NCBI RefSeq assembly: GCF_022370835.2
Contig: NZ_CP092365.1
Coordinates: 434,001 to 498,000, forward strand
From: Mycolicibacillus parakoreensis
GTDB lineage: Bacteria; Actinomycetota; Actinomycetes; Mycobacteriales; Mycobacteriaceae
Direction of reading: 5' to 3'
DNA length: 64,000 nucleotides
Below, one piece after another: positions 44,949-53,982 of the stretch. Below the pieces are notes generated by a model. That model ran no database searches, was not told where the DNA came from, and was given only the letters and a program-made list of their open reading frames with translations. The translations under genes and the position numbers were made by a program. Positions within the stretch are counted from its first letter, which is position 1. The number at the start of each line of letters is the position of its first letter.

Positions 44949-44968
44949 CTATACCCCCGTACGGTATA
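44949..44968. promoter_or_regulatory. CsoR/RicR-like copper operator
   Basis: The sequence CTATACCCCCGTACGGTATA contains inverted TATACC and GGTATA arms around seven bases, the form of CsoR-family copper-sensor sites. It begins nine bases before the Cys-rich gene start and overlaps its presumed -10 region. No csoR or ricR gene is in the window, so regulation would be in trans. Confidence 0.6.
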
Positions 44969-45022
44969 TAGCGCAAGTGTGGTCGCTCACGATCCAATGA
45001 GGGGTGCGGATGCGATCGAGGG

Positions 45023-45526
45023 TCAACCCCGCTCGGCGGGGTCGACCGTGCACGAGGCAACCGCCATCTCGTCATGCACACTCGAGATATTCAGGAAGCA
45101 TCCGATCGTCGACCCCACATTGCGCCAGCCCCGCTTGAGGTTGGCCGGCACCAGGATCGCATCCATGGGCTCGAGGTGGACCTTGTACTTCTCCTGCTCG
45201 TCGAAGAAGACAATCCATGAGCCACTGGCGGCGAACATCAGTTCCTCGGTGGTGTGGCTGTGAAAACGCGCACCTTCTCCGGGGGCGAGCACCCCGGTGG
45301 TCAGCCTGATCTCCCTGCTTGTCAGTTTCGCGGGCGTACCCCCGGCGAAGTCGGAATCGGCCTTGTCGGTGTACTTGAACAGCGGGATGCTGCGGGCGTC
45401 GTCCCCGCCGCCGCCCTGCTGCCAACTCGGGCGGACATCGCGAAACCTGACGACGCCGGCGAACGCTTCGGCGATCTCGGGTGGCAGTCCCCCGGTGTCT
45501 TTTGGGTAGGTGTGTTCGGTGTTCAC
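45023..45526 (-). CDS. cupin-domain protein
   Basis: A 167-residue single-cupin protein. Motif 1 is GEGARFHSHTTEELMFAASG (metal-binding His, His, Glu) and motif 2 is in LEPMDAILVPANLKRGWRNV, where the usual last His is replaced. It may bind a metal or small ligand or act as a dioxygenase-like or regulatory protein. The GTG start is divergent from the GntR gene, which probably controls it. Substrate unknown. Confidence 0.8.
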   Translation of the reverse strand: MNTEHTYPKDTGGLPPEIAEAFAGVVRFRDVRPSWQQGGGGDDARSIPLFKYTDKADSDFAGGTPAKLTSREIRLTTGVLAPGEGARFHSHTTEELMFAASGSWIVFFDEQEKYKVHLEPMDAILVPANLKRGWRNVGSTIGCFLNISSVHDEMAVASCTVDPAERG

Positions 45527-45626
45527 GCTGTTTTCCGTCCCTTCGTCCCGTTCGTGGCCCGCCGTAGCAGAATACGGGTATAGGGTATCCCTGACGGGCG
45601 GTCGGCGTCTCGGGCCTTCTTCTGGG

Positions 45627-45639
45627 ATACTAGTCGTAT
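45627..45639. promoter_or_regulatory. candidate GntR operator (ATAC-N5-GTAT)
   Basis: ATACTAGTCGTAT has inverted ATAC/GTAT arms and sits 43 bases before the GntR start, within the cupin/GntR divergent interval. A related GGGTATAGGGTATCCC stretch lies at 45576-45591. FadR-type GntR sites have similar size and GTAT-like half sites. Confidence 0.4.
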
Positions 45640-45681
45640 GCTAGCCAGACGGTCGATCGCCATGCGTGGCGCGGGGCTGTG

Positions 45682-46311
45682 ATGACCGACGTGCCGGCCA
45701 ATGCCGCCGAGCGCGCCCATGTCGCGATCCGCACCGCCATCCTCAACGGTGATTACGCCGCGGGCACGATGCTCAGCGAATCCGCCCTGGCGGCGTCGCT
45801 GTCGATGAGCCGAACCCCGGTGCGCGCCGCGCTCGGACGGCTGCAGGACGAGGGCTTCGTGACGATCTATCCCAAGCGGGGCGCGCTCGTGCGCGAACTG
45901 ACCGCCGCCGAGGTCCGCGAGTTCGCTCAGGTGCGACATGCCCTGGAGTCCGCCGGTGTGCGGCTCGCGGATCCCGAGGCCCGCGCCGGTCTTTCCATGC
46001 GACTGGCGGAGAACCTCGCGCGTCAGGAAGACGCTCTACACGGCAAGGACTTTCTCCAGTTCGCCGCACTGGCGATGGAGTTTCACCGAGCATTCGTGGA
46101 ACTGAGCGACAACGAGACCATGCTGTTGTTCTACGACCGGATCCGAGACCGCCAGTATCGGACCATCCTGGGCAATCCCACGCTCAGCCGTGATCCCCGC
46201 CTGATGCTCGACGAGCACCGCGCCCTGTTGAACGCCGCGGTCTCGGGGGATTGGCACGCCTTCTCAGAAATACTCGGCAACCACCAATCCCACAGCTATC
46301 ACCTGGAGTGA
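45682..46311 (+). CDS. GntR-family regulator with FCD domain
   Basis: This 209-residue FadR-subfamily regulator has an N-terminal winged helix (AAGTMLSESALAASLSMSRT, then PVRAALGRLQDEGFV) and a C-terminal FCD ligand domain with acidic and His residues (LAMEFHRAFVELS, LDEHRALLNAA) that usually bind a metal. The ATG at 45682 is preceded in frame by a GTG, which could also be used. It is divergent from the cupin gene. The effector is unknown, perhaps an organic acid. Confidence 0.83.
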   Translation: MTDVPANAAERAHVAIRTAILNGDYAAGTMLSESALAASLSMSRTPVRAALGRLQDEGFVTIYPKRGALVRELTAAEVREFAQVRHALESAGVRLADPEARAGLSMRLAENLARQEDALHGKDFLQFAALAMEFHRAFVELSDNETMLLFYDRIRDRQYRTILGNPTLSRDPRLMLDEHRALLNAAVSGDWHAFSEILGNHQSHSYHLE

Positions 46312-46339
46312 CGAGGTCGCCGCCCATTGTCCTGCCGAA

Positions 46340-47017
46340 GTGAAAGCTGTTGTTGTGTTTGACCTGTCGTCGCTTGACCTGGCAAAGGTCGCAGCTCCCG
46401 CGGTGGTGATCGCGGTCTCGCCGATGCCGATCGCCATCGTGCTGGTTCTCCTGGTCCACAATGACCACCCGCGGGCCTCGAGCATCGCCTACCTGGTGGG
46501 CCGGGCGACAGCGCTGTCGGTGCTGGCCGTCGCGTTCCTCAGCCTGCCGTGGCTGGGTGTCTGGCTGTATCGGCTCTTGCCGACCTGGACGCACTGGCTG
46601 ATGATCGGCGCCGCGGTGGTGCTGATCCTGGCCGGGATCCGGCTCTGGCGGCGCCGTCGCGACGCATCCGGTTCCCGATGGCACGCCCAGGTCGGCGGAA
46701 TCCGGCCACCGTCATCGGCGGCGCTGGGGCTGATCCCCCCGCTGATCGCTCCCCGGATCATCGCTGCCAGTATGGCCGCAAGCGGCCAACTCGGTGCGCT
46801 GTCGTCGGCCATCGACACGGCCGTGGCGTTGGCCTGCTACCTCCTCGTGGCGAGCGCGCCGGTGACCGCCCCCATCGCCATCTACCTCGCGCTCGGCCCG
46901 CGCATCGATCCCAAACTCGAACGCCTCCGGCAGTGGATCCACCGTCACCACGACGTGGCGACCGCCGCAACGCTGACCGCCCTCGGGGTCGTCATCCTGC
47001 TGTACGCGCTGCCCTGA
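46340..47017 (+). CDS. GAP-family membrane protein
   Basis: This 225-residue protein has about six hydrophobic segments: VAAPAVVIAVSPMPIAIVLV, ATALSVLAVAFLSLPWLGVW, HWLMIGAAVVLILAGI, a central pair, and ATLTALGVVILLYAL. The N-terminal SPMPIAIVLVLL motif is that of the GAP (Sap) family, involved in glycopeptidolipid or other lipid export in mycobacteria. The GTG start is 28 bases after the GntR gene, so the two may be co-transcribed. The cargo here is unknown. Confidence 0.75.
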   Translation: MKAVVVFDLSSLDLAKVAAPAVVIAVSPMPIAIVLVLLVHNDHPRASSIAYLVGRATALSVLAVAFLSLPWLGVWLYRLLPTWTHWLMIGAAVVLILAGIRLWRRRRDASGSRWHAQVGGIRPPSSAALGLIPPLIAPRIIAASMAASGQLGALSSAIDTAVALACYLLVASAPVTAPIAIYLALGPRIDPKLERLRQWIHRHHDVATAATLTALGVVILLYALP

Positions 47018-47029
47018 CAGCCCGGGACC

Positions 47030-48109
47030 TCACACGGGGGCGTTGGCCTTACGGGCGATGTAGTAGTAGTTGGTCGGGTCCTCGTCGATCTCGGTGACGT
47101 CGACGTCGTCGAACCCGGTGTCGGCGAGCATGGCCACGGCCTGCTGGTGGCCCCACATGGTGCCCAGACCGGCCCCGTCGAGGGCCAGCGAGACCGGCAT
47201 GCAATGCAGCAGCGACACCGTGTAGCGAAACGTGGTCATCGGGATCCCGATGTTGTCCTCGAGCCTGCTGGAGGCGCGGGTGTCGGCCATCACAAAGATC
47301 CCGCCCGGTCGCAGCGCGCGGTGGATGTTGGTGAGCACCCGGGCCGGCTGCGCCTGGTCGTGGATAGCGTCGAACACCGTGATGACGTCGTAGGCGTCGG
47401 CCTTGTCCAGCTCGGTCAGGTCGTGGCTTTCGAAGTGGGCGTTGGTCAGCCCGCGCCGCTGCGCCTCCCGCACGCCGACCCGCACGGCCTCGGGCGAGAA
47501 GTCGATGCCCGTGAAGCGGCTCTCCGGGAAGGCCTGCGCCATCACGTTGATCGCGCGGCCGCTGCCGCAGCCGAAGTCGGCCACCTCGATGCCGGAGTGC
47601 AGCCGCTGCGGCAGCCCCGCGACCAGCGGCAGCACCCGGTCGACCAGCACGTGGTCGAACACCTCGCCACTGCGTTCGGCCATCACCGCGTGGAACCGCG
47701 GGTACTCGTGGTACGGCAGGCCGCCGCCGGCGCGAAAGCACGGCAGCAGTTTCTGCTCCGCCTCGGCCAGCAGCGGGATGTACTGGGCCAGCCGGGCCAG
47801 GTTGTCCAGTCCGGCCGCGCGCGTCAGCACCGCGGCGTGGTCCGCCGGCAACAGGTAGCTGTCGCCGGCGGGGTCGAAGTCGACGACGCCGGCGACCGTC
47901 ATCCCGCCCAGCCATTCGCGCACGTAGCGTTCGTTGAGCCCTGCCGCGTCGGCGATCTCGGCGCTGGTGGCCGGGCCGAGTCCGCTCATCGTGTCCAACA
48001 GCCCGGTTTGATGCCCCAGGCTGATCAACAAGACCATCCCGGCGCCGTCGATCGCCGTGGTCATCCGCTCGGCGAACTCCGTGGTGCTCTGCGCGGGGGT
48101 GTTGGTCAT
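47030..48109 (-). CDS. SAM-dependent methyltransferase with winged-helix N-terminus
   Basis: This 359-residue protein has an O-methyltransferase-type dimerisation winged helix (residues about 15-100: [20 protein letters not shown]). A class I methyltransferase domain follows, with SAM motif [18 protein letters not shown], then [11 protein letters not shown] and [15 protein letters not shown]. The start overlaps the LysR stop by ATGA, so the two are coupled. Related proteins methylate small molecules; the substrate cannot be read from the sequence. The C-terminus reads NYYYIARK, common in this group. Confidence 0.83.
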   Translation of the reverse strand: MTNTPAQSTTEFAERMTTAIDGAGMVLLISLGHQTGLLDTMSGLGPATSAEIADAAGLNERYVREWLGGMTVAGVVDFDPAGDSYLLPADHAAVLTRAAGLDNLARLAQYIPLLAEAEQKLLPCFRAGGGLPYHEYPRFHAVMAERSGEVFDHVLVDRVLPLVAGLPQRLHSGIEVADFGCGSGRAINVMAQAFPESRFTGIDFSPEAVRVGVREAQRRGLTNAHFESHDLTELDKADAYDVITVFDAIHDQAQPARVLTNIHRALRPGGIFVMADTRASSRLEDNIGIPMTTFRYTVSLLHCMPVSLALDGAGLGTMWGHQQAVAMLADTGFDDVDVTEIDEDPTNYYYIARKANAPV

Positions 48110-49020
48110 CGGTGTGCTCCTTGGTCGGGTCGCTGGTCGGTGAGGACGTCGGCAAGCTCGGCGATGTCCTCGGCGAGCGGGGAGTCAGGGCGCCAGACCG
48201 CCTCGTAGGCGATTTGCACGAGCTGCCCGTCGCAGCGCAGCCGGCGATGGGGGGTGTCCGGGGCGCTTAGTTTCGACAGCGGCAGCAGCGCCGAGCCCAG
48301 CCCCATGGTGGCCCACTGCTCGAGTACCGAGTAGCTGGAGGGTTCGCTGGCGGCCGGGTGCAGGTGCACGCCGTGCTCAGCGAACAATCCGGTGGTGAAC
48401 GTGCGTAAGCCGCAGGAATCCGGCACCAGGAGGAACTCGCGGTCGCCCACCGACCGCAGGTCGACGGGCTCGGCGCAGCGGGTCGCCGGGAGGGAATCGA
48501 TTAGGACCACCGCCTCGCGGTCGATGATCCGATGTCGATGGCGGGGCAGCTGCGTGACCGCAGGGACCAGAATCACGTCCAGGTCCTGGCCGTTCAGAGC
48601 CTCCTGCAACCACACCATGTCCGCCTCGCGCAGCACCAGTTCGCGGTGCGGGTCGAGTCCGCAGACCGCTGTGTAGATCCGCGCGACCAGGGCGGGGTTG
48701 ATCAGCGGCGAGACGCCGAGGCGGAAACCGGGGGCATCGGTGCGGGTCAGCCGGTTGGCCTCGGCGGTCACCGCGTCGAGGTTGGCGACCGCCTGGCCGA
48801 TCAGTGGCAGCAACCGGGCGCCGAATGCGGTCGGGGTGACCCCGCGCGGGGACCGGTCGAACAGTCGCCCGCCGAGGCGCTGCTCCAGCTTGGCGACCCC
48901 GTTGGACAGGCTGGGCTGGGTGACTCCGCACGCCCGGGCGGCCGCGCTGAACGAGTGGGTCTCGGCGACGACGTGCGCATACCGCAGACCCTCCAGGCTC
49001 ACCCGTTCTGTCATATCCAT
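48106..49020 (-). CDS. LysR-family transcriptional regulator
   Basis: This 304-residue LysR protein has the N-terminal helix-turn-helix [20 protein letters not shown] and a C-terminal substrate-binding domain. It is the first gene of a two-gene unit with the methyltransferase. It is divergent from a truncated flavoprotein gene at 49147, which would have been its natural target. The intergenic region carries CCATATGG and other short palindromes suitable for LysR binding. Confidence 0.85.
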   Translation of the reverse strand: MDMTERVSLEGLRYAHVVAETHSFSAAARACGVTQPSLSNGVAKLEQRLGGRLFDRSPRGVTPTAFGARLLPLIGQAVANLDAVTAEANRLTRTDAPGFRLGVSPLINPALVARIYTAVCGLDPHRELVLREADMVWLQEALNGQDLDVILVPAVTQLPRHRHRIIDREAVVLIDSLPATRCAEPVDLRSVGDREFLLVPDSCGLRTFTTGLFAEHGVHLHPAASEPSSYSVLEQWATMGLGSALLPLSKLSAPDTPHRRLRCDGQLVQIAYEAVWRPDSPLAEDIAELADVLTDQRPDQGAHR

Positions 49021-49146
49021 CAGCTATGACCCTATTCATCCCGCCGACCCACTCGACGCATTCTTTTCTCCGTAAAATCGGCTTCCGGTGGAAACGTTGC
49101 CATATGGGGCAGCTATAGCCAACCGTCGGGCTGAAGGAGGGCGCCC

Positions 49147-49209
49147 GTGCACACGCAGCTTCTGATCATCGGTGGTGGCGCCGCCGGTATCTCCGTGGCG
49201 GCCCGGCTG
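49147..49209 (+). pseudogene. 5' remnant of an FAD-dependent pyridine-nucleotide oxidoreductase
   Basis: A GTG start with GGAGG upstream opens a frame reading HTQLLIIGGGAAGISVAARL, the dinucleotide-binding beta-alpha-beta N-terminus of sulfide:quinone-reductase or NADH-dehydrogenase-like flavoproteins. After about 21 codons the similarity to such proteins ends and the frame continues as low-quality sequence antisense to the lipase gene. The rest of the gene has been lost, presumably by a deletion or insertion with its junction near 49210. Confidence 0.6.
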
Positions 49210-49310
49210 CCTCGCGAAGCCTTGTATTGGCGGGGATGCGGCGCGGGCCGGCCTGATCGCTACGGTCGGTGCGCCGCGACGCCCGGCGCACCGACCGCCT
49301 CGGCCGCGAG

Positions 49311-50474
49311 TTACTCGCGGCAGCTGTCCGCTGTCGGGGCACCGTCGAACACCGCCGCGACGAACTCCTCGGTGTCGGGCAGGGCGGCGGCGATGGCGCC
49401 CCGGTGGTCGGCGCCGGGATAGTCGCGCCGGGTGACCGCAAGATCGCGGGCGCAGTAGCCGGCGGCCAACGTGTCGGTGAGCGCCGGTGACACCGTGGTG
49501 TCGGCCAGCCCCTGGGCCAGCAGCACCGGCGCCTGCGGGCTCACCCGGACCGGCTCCTGCAGGGCCAGGTACTCGCTGAGCGCATCGAGGTCGGCGTCGA
49601 TGCCGAATACCTGCCCGGCCGGCACCGGGGTGAGTTCGCGGAGCTGGTCGAGGCAGCTGGTGCGCGCCGCGGCGACGAACGGCGCGAACCGCGGGGCGAA
49701 CATCGTCTCCGGGTCGACGGCGGGGTCGGCGACGGCGGCGCCGAGCACCACCACCGGCAGAAACGGCTGGGCGGTCTGCGCCGCGGGGTGATCGGAGTCG
49801 GCGAACTCCACCGCGTCGCTGAACCCCGAGCCGGGGGCGATCGCGACCGCACCGCGCAGGTCCAGCTCCGGGTTGCGGTCGGCGGCGGTGGCCGCGGCGA
49901 ACAGCGCCGCCTGCCCGCCCTGGCTGTGGCCCATCGCGACGAAATCGGTCGCCACACCCGGCTCCAGGTGGCGGGCGGCGGTGACGATGTCGATGACGTT
50001 GGCCGCCTCGCTGGCGCCGTTGAGGTAGGGCGCCCCGCCGGGGCCACCGAGCCCCTGATAGTCGGTGGCCACCACCGCGTAGCCGCTGGCCACCCAGTGG
50101 TCCAGGGTCGGGGTGACCACCTGCAGGTAGCCGTGGGTGGGGCCGCCGTCGAAGTCCAGCGACGGTGCGCAGATCCCGGCGTAGCCGGTGGTGCCGTGCG
50201 CCCAGCTGATGACCGGCCAGCCGTCGTCGGGGGCCGGGGTGGGCGGGATCGCCACCGTGCCGGTGACCGCCACCGGGTCGCCGTGGGGATCCTCCGAGAT
50301 GTAGCTGACGGCGTAGTTGGCGCCCGCGCTGGGCAGGGCGGCCGCCGACGTCAGCGGCCCGGCGCTGAGCAGGGTGCCCGGCTCAAGAGTCTCCGGGCAG
50401 GACACCGATGAGCACCCGCCGGTCGCGGCGGTGAGCACCAGGGCGGCCAGCAGACGGGCGGCGGGCGCGGGCAT
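49311..50474 (-). CDS. secreted lipoprotein lipase (LIP family)
   Basis: A 387-residue secretory lipase. The signal peptide ends with the lipobox TGGC at about residues 16-19 (AALVLTAATGGC), so it is a membrane-anchored lipoprotein. The nucleophile elbow is MGHSQGGQA, the Asp is likely in LLAQGLADTTV, and the His in PGADHRGAI. The ATG at 50474 was chosen because it puts the signal peptide at the N-terminus. It stands alone, between the flavoprotein remnant and the catabolic island. It likely releases fatty acids from acylglycerols or esters outside the membrane. Confidence 0.85.
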   Translation of the reverse strand: MPAPAARLLAALVLTAATGGCSSVSCPETLEPGTLLSAGPLTSAAALPSAGANYAVSYISEDPHGDPVAVTGTVAIPPTPAPDDGWPVISWAHGTTGYAGICAPSLDFDGGPTHGYLQVVTPTLDHWVASGYAVVATDYQGLGGPGGAPYLNGASEAANVIDIVTAARHLEPGVATDFVAMGHSQGGQAALFAAATAADRNPELDLRGAVAIAPGSGFSDAVEFADSDHPAAQTAQPFLPVVVLGAAVADPAVDPETMFAPRFAPFVAAARTSCLDQLRELTPVPAGQVFGIDADLDALSEYLALQEPVRVSPQAPVLLAQGLADTTVSPALTDTLAAGYCARDLAVTRRDYPGADHRGAIAAALPDTEEFVAAVFDGAPTADSCRE

Positions 50475-50642
50475 GGCGGGATCCTTCGGCGGTCGCGGTG
50501 TGCCGGTCGGAGGTGATGCTAGTCGGGTGGGCCGGGCGGGCTCGAACGGCGGCGAGGCGCTGCCGTCGTCGCCACCCGGCGCCACGCATCACAGATCTGA
50601 TGACCACCGATGACCGGGCAACCGGAACGACCGCCGAAGGCG

Positions 50643-51482
50643 TTACTTGAGCATGCTTCCGGCGTCGACGGTAACGGGTAATCCGGTGATGTAGCGGGCC
50701 TCGTCGGAGGCCAGGAACAGCACCGCGTTGCTGACATCGACCGGCTCTACCCACCCGACGGGAAGCACGTGCATGAACTGCGCTGCGACGGCAAGGTCGT
50801 CGACACCGGGGTTCTCCAGGTCCGGGCGAAACAGCTTCATCGTCCCCTCGTTCATGAACAGCGGTGTATTCACGTTAGTGGGACAGACGGCATTGACACG
50901 GATGGAGTGCTGGCCCAGTTCGACCGCGAAGGTCCGCATCAAGCCGATCACACCGTGCTTGGCCGCGATGTAATGCCCGGTATGCGCGTAGGGCTTGAGG
51001 CCGCCGACTGAGCTGGTCAAGATGATCGAACCACCCCGTCCACCCGAAAGGATATGCGGGACGGCAGCCTTGACGGATTTCCAGACGCCCGCCAGATTGA
51101 CGTCGATCATGTCCTGCCAGTCGACTTCGCTGGTCTTGTCTAGCGTCTGACCCCCGTTGCCGATTCCTGCGTTGGCAACAATGATGTCAAGTCGGCCAAG
51201 CTGCTCCACGCCGCTGTCGACAACGGCCTTGAGAGCGTCGTGGTCGCGCACATCGGCCTCGACCGCCACGATGCGGCGGTCCAATTTTTTGACCAGATCT
51301 GCGGTCTCGGCCAGGTCGTCGGGCGTGGACGGTTCGATCTGGCTCTCGGTGGCAACCGGGCCGCAGATGTCGACGGCGATGATGTCAGCGCCCTCTTCGG
51401 CCAGGCGTACCGCGTGACTGCGCCCCTGGCCGCGTGCGGCGCCCGTTACGAATGCGACTTTCCCGTCGACTCGTCCGCCCAT
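50643..51482 (-). CDS. mycofactocin-coupled SDR family oxidoreductase (1)
   Basis: This 279-residue SDR is of the type with non-exchangeable NAD that depends on mycofactocin (carveol-dehydrogenase-like). The N-terminal GKVAFVTGAARGQGRSHAVR and AEEGADIIAVDIC segments are diagnostic, with an insertion after the second strand typical of the group. The active site is in GHYIAAKHGVIGL. A GTCGATCGATCA site upstream is shared with the TetR at 51693. The natural substrate would be a secondary alcohol, such as a terpenoid or cyclic alcohol. Confidence 0.88.
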   Translation of the reverse strand: MGGRVDGKVAFVTGAARGQGRSHAVRLAEEGADIIAVDICGPVATESQIEPSTPDDLAETADLVKKLDRRIVAVEADVRDHDALKAVVDSGVEQLGRLDIIVANAGIGNGGQTLDKTSEVDWQDMIDVNLAGVWKSVKAAVPHILSGGRGGSIILTSSVGGLKPYAHTGHYIAAKHGVIGLMRTFAVELGQHSIRVNAVCPTNVNTPLFMNEGTMKLFRPDLENPGVDDLAVAAQFMHVLPVGWVEPVDVSNAVLFLASDEARYITGLPVTVDAGSMLK

Positions 51483-51552
51483 GTGACTACCTCGATTCTC
51501 CGACCGCCCGACGGCAACGCCCGGCCGGCTCATTGCTGACAATCCGATATTT

Positions 51553-51564
51553 GTCGATCGATCA
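51553..51564. promoter_or_regulatory. TetR operator copy upstream of SDR (1)
   Basis: GTCGATCGATCA is identical to the core of the palindrome at 52347-52362. It lies 70 bases before the SDR start, so the local TetR (51693-52277) probably represses this SDR as well as itself. Confidence 0.55.
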
Positions 51565-51692
51565 GGAAGGTTGGCACTTTTCTGTGTCGCTGTCAACCGC
51601 CTGCGCGGAGACGGCGCGCCATGCAGCAGGGGCCGCCGCCCGTGTGGAGGGTCGTTGTCGTGACTATGGGTGGGCCGAGCCCGATGGTGGCG

Positions 51693-52277
51693 TCACTGGC
51701 GGGTGGCCAACAGGGTGAGTTGGCGTTCCATGAACGCCTGGAGTTCGTCGTGGCCGAGGGTGACGCCGACGGCGCTTTCGTTGCACATGCTGCGCGCTGT
51801 CTGGGCGATAAGCATCGAGATCGCGACGGCAGGGTAGTCGTTCATGTCGATACCCTTGGCGCGAAGGGCCACCGAGACCGCGGCAGTTTCGATGTCGCGG
51901 ACCCGCTCCGCGTAGGCCTTGAGCTCAGCGCGAATTGCCTTACGGTGGTTGGCTAACGCCATGAACTCGGCGTTCAGGGCGGTGAGCCGCGGATCGCTAT
52001 TGATTGACCACAGCGCCTGCAGTGGGTCCTCGTCGGCGAGTGCGGCGCGCATCCGTTGCAAAGACACCTCCGCGCCCGCACGCAGTACCTCGATGAACAG
52101 ATGGTCCATCGTCGGGAAATAGTAGTAGACCAGCGCTTGCTTGACGCCGGCCTCAGCAGCGACTCGCCGCGATGTCGCGGCTGCGTAGCCTTCATCGCGC
52201 ATGACTTTTGCGGTCGACGCGATCAGTCGCCGACGAGCACCGTTGTCAGCGGGCTGGCCATTGCGGGGTTTCGCCAT
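51693..52277 (-). CDS. TetR-family regulator
   Basis: This 194-residue TetR protein has the helix-turn-helix YAAATSRRVAAEAGVKQALV followed by YYYFPTMDHL. It lies between the SDR (1) and P450 genes. Its probable operator, a 16-bp palindrome, is in the interval to the P450, and a second copy is before the SDR. It therefore looks like the switch for the left half of the catabolic island. Codon use is less GC-skewed than in the sterol genes. Confidence 0.84.
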   Translation of the reverse strand: MAKPRNGQPADNGARRRLIASTAKVMRDEGYAAATSRRVAAEAGVKQALVYYYFPTMDHLFIEVLRAGAEVSLQRMRAALADEDPLQALWSINSDPRLTALNAEFMALANHRKAIRAELKAYAERVRDIETAAVSVALRAKGIDMNDYPAVAISMLIAQTARSMCNESAVGVTLGHDELQAFMERQLTLLATRQ

Positions 52278-52346
52278 CAGTAGGCCAATGCTCGATTGCT
52301 TGACCGCTCAGCACGGCACGTGGTAGGCATGGCGCATTGTAACAGT

Positions 52347-52362
52347 TTGGTCGATCGATCAA
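52347..52362. promoter_or_regulatory. TetR operator between TetR and P450 genes
   Basis: TTGGTCGATCGATCAA is a near-perfect 16-bp palindrome with one mismatched pair. It is 69 bases before the TetR start and about 200 before the P450 start. The core GTCGATCGATCA recurs at 51553-51564. Confidence 0.6.
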
Positions 52363-52558
52363 CTATGGAAGCGGTCGAGAGGCCCGACACGATGGGAGAC
52401 GTGGCGCGATGCCGGTAGCTGGGTCATGCGTCACTGTTCCTGGGAGAACGTCCAGCCTGCTGTCGATGCATGCCCGCGGCCGAGCGATCAGGGTCCTCGA
52501 CGACTAGCGCCGCTGGATTCATCAGCCCGAACACCGTGACCGAAGGGACAACCCGTTC

Positions 52559-53839
52559 ATGACCGATCTCGCCACTGCTGATTACTTCTCCGATCCCGCC
52601 ATCAGCCAGGACCCGTATGCGTATTGGGACTACCTCCGTGAACGGGGCCCGGTCTTTCGGGAACCGCACCACGGTGTCGTCGCCGTCACCGGTTACCAAG
52701 AAGTCATGGCGGCCTTCAAGGATCACGACTCGTTCTCGGCGGTCAATGCGATCGGTGGCCCGTTCCCGCCGCTGCCTTTCGAGCCCGTGGGTGACGACAT
52801 CACCGATCTGATCGAGGCGCACCGCCACGAGTTTCCGATCCACGAGCACATGGTCGTCATGGATCCGCCCGCCCACCAGCGGGCGCGGTCGCTGTTGAGC
52901 AAGCTGTTGACACCGCGGCGCCTCAAGGAGAACGAAGACTTCATGTGGCAGCTTGTGGACAGCCAACTCGACGAGTTCATGGCCAACGGCCGGTGTGAGT
53001 TCCTGTCCGAGTATGCGAAACCCTTTGCCACCTCCGCAATCATCGACCTGTTGGGTGTTCCCGAGGAAGATCGACCAGAGTTCTTGGCGGCATTGGGCGC
53101 TGAGCGCCCGTCAGGAAACCGAGTCGGAGCGCTCGACGGCGAGCCGGTGGGACTCGATCCGCTGGGATATCTGGACGACAAATTCGCAGGCTACCTCGCC
53201 GAGCGGCGTCGCGAACCCCGTGGCGACGTGCTGTCGGGCATGGCCACCGCGCTGTACCCGGACGGCTCCACTCCGGACCTGGCCGAGGTTGTGAAGCCAG
53301 CGACCTTCCTCTTCGCCGCCGGGCAGGAGACAGTCACGAAACTGCTCAGCGCCGCGGTGCAGACGCTGGGTGACCGCCCGGAATACCAACAGACGCTGCG
53401 TGAGCACCCTGAGCGCATTCCGACATTCATCGAAGAATCGCTGCGCGTACACGCCCCCACCAAGGTTGACTTCCGGCTGGTCCGCAAGACCACAACCCTG
53501 GGTGGGGTGCGCCTTCCTGCCGGCACGATCGTGATGCTCTGCCTAGGTGCCGCCAACCGCGATCCGCGAAAGTTCGAGGACCCGCATGAGTTCCGGCCCG
53601 ATCGAAAGAATGTGCGTGAGCACGTCGCCTTTGGTCGCGGAATCCATTCGTGCGCTGGTGCTCCACTGGCGCGAGTCGAGGGCCAAATCACGGTTCGCCG
53701 GCTCTTGGACCGCATGCACGACATCCGGATCAGCGAGGAAGTTCACGGGCCGATCGGCAACCGCAACTACGTTTACGAACCCACCTTCTTACTGCGCGGT
53801 CTCACCGAACTCCACATCGAGTTCACCCCCACCGCGTAG
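52559..53839 (+). CDS. cytochrome P450 (accessory island)
   Basis: This 426-residue P450 differs clearly from the CYP125/142 proteins. The I-helix is FAAGQETVTKLLSAAV, with Gln in place of the usual acidic-pair position. The K-helix is FIEESLRV, and the heme loop is VAFGRGIHSCAGAPLARVEG with Cys365. The island context (mycofactocin SDRs, aldehyde dehydrogenase) suggests hydroxylation of a small hydrophobic compound such as a terpenoid or cyclic hydrocarbon. No ferredoxin gene is adjacent. The 281-base interval before it holds the TetR operator and no recognisable gene. Confidence 0.88.
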   Translation: MTDLATADYFSDPAISQDPYAYWDYLRERGPVFREPHHGVVAVTGYQEVMAAFKDHDSFSAVNAIGGPFPPLPFEPVGDDITDLIEAHRHEFPIHEHMVVMDPPAHQRARSLLSKLLTPRRLKENEDFMWQLVDSQLDEFMANGRCEFLSEYAKPFATSAIIDLLGVPEEDRPEFLAALGAERPSGNRVGALDGEPVGLDPLGYLDDKFAGYLAERRREPRGDVLSGMATALYPDGSTPDLAEVVKPATFLFAAGQETVTKLLSAAVQTLGDRPEYQQTLREHPERIPTFIEESLRVHAPTKVDFRLVRKTTTLGGVRLPAGTIVMLCLGAANRDPRKFEDPHEFRPDRKNVREHVAFGRGIHSCAGAPLARVEGQITVRRLLDRMHDIRISEEVHGPIGNRNYVYEPTFLLRGLTELHIEFTPTA

Positions 53840-53982
53840 TGCATCGGCATCGGACTGGGTCGGTGAACGATGAGCGAACCGTTCAACAAACGGGACGGGG
53901 CCACGATGACGGTGCAGGTAGGGCGTAAAATTCATCCCCATCGCACGTGAACTGTTCGATGAATTCGCAGACAGGTAAGTAA

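Noticed and set aside
52338..52348. GTAACAGTTTG as a KstR box near the island P450
   Set aside because: It lacks the AACnnGTT core of the seven accepted boxes and lies beside a better TetR palindrome.
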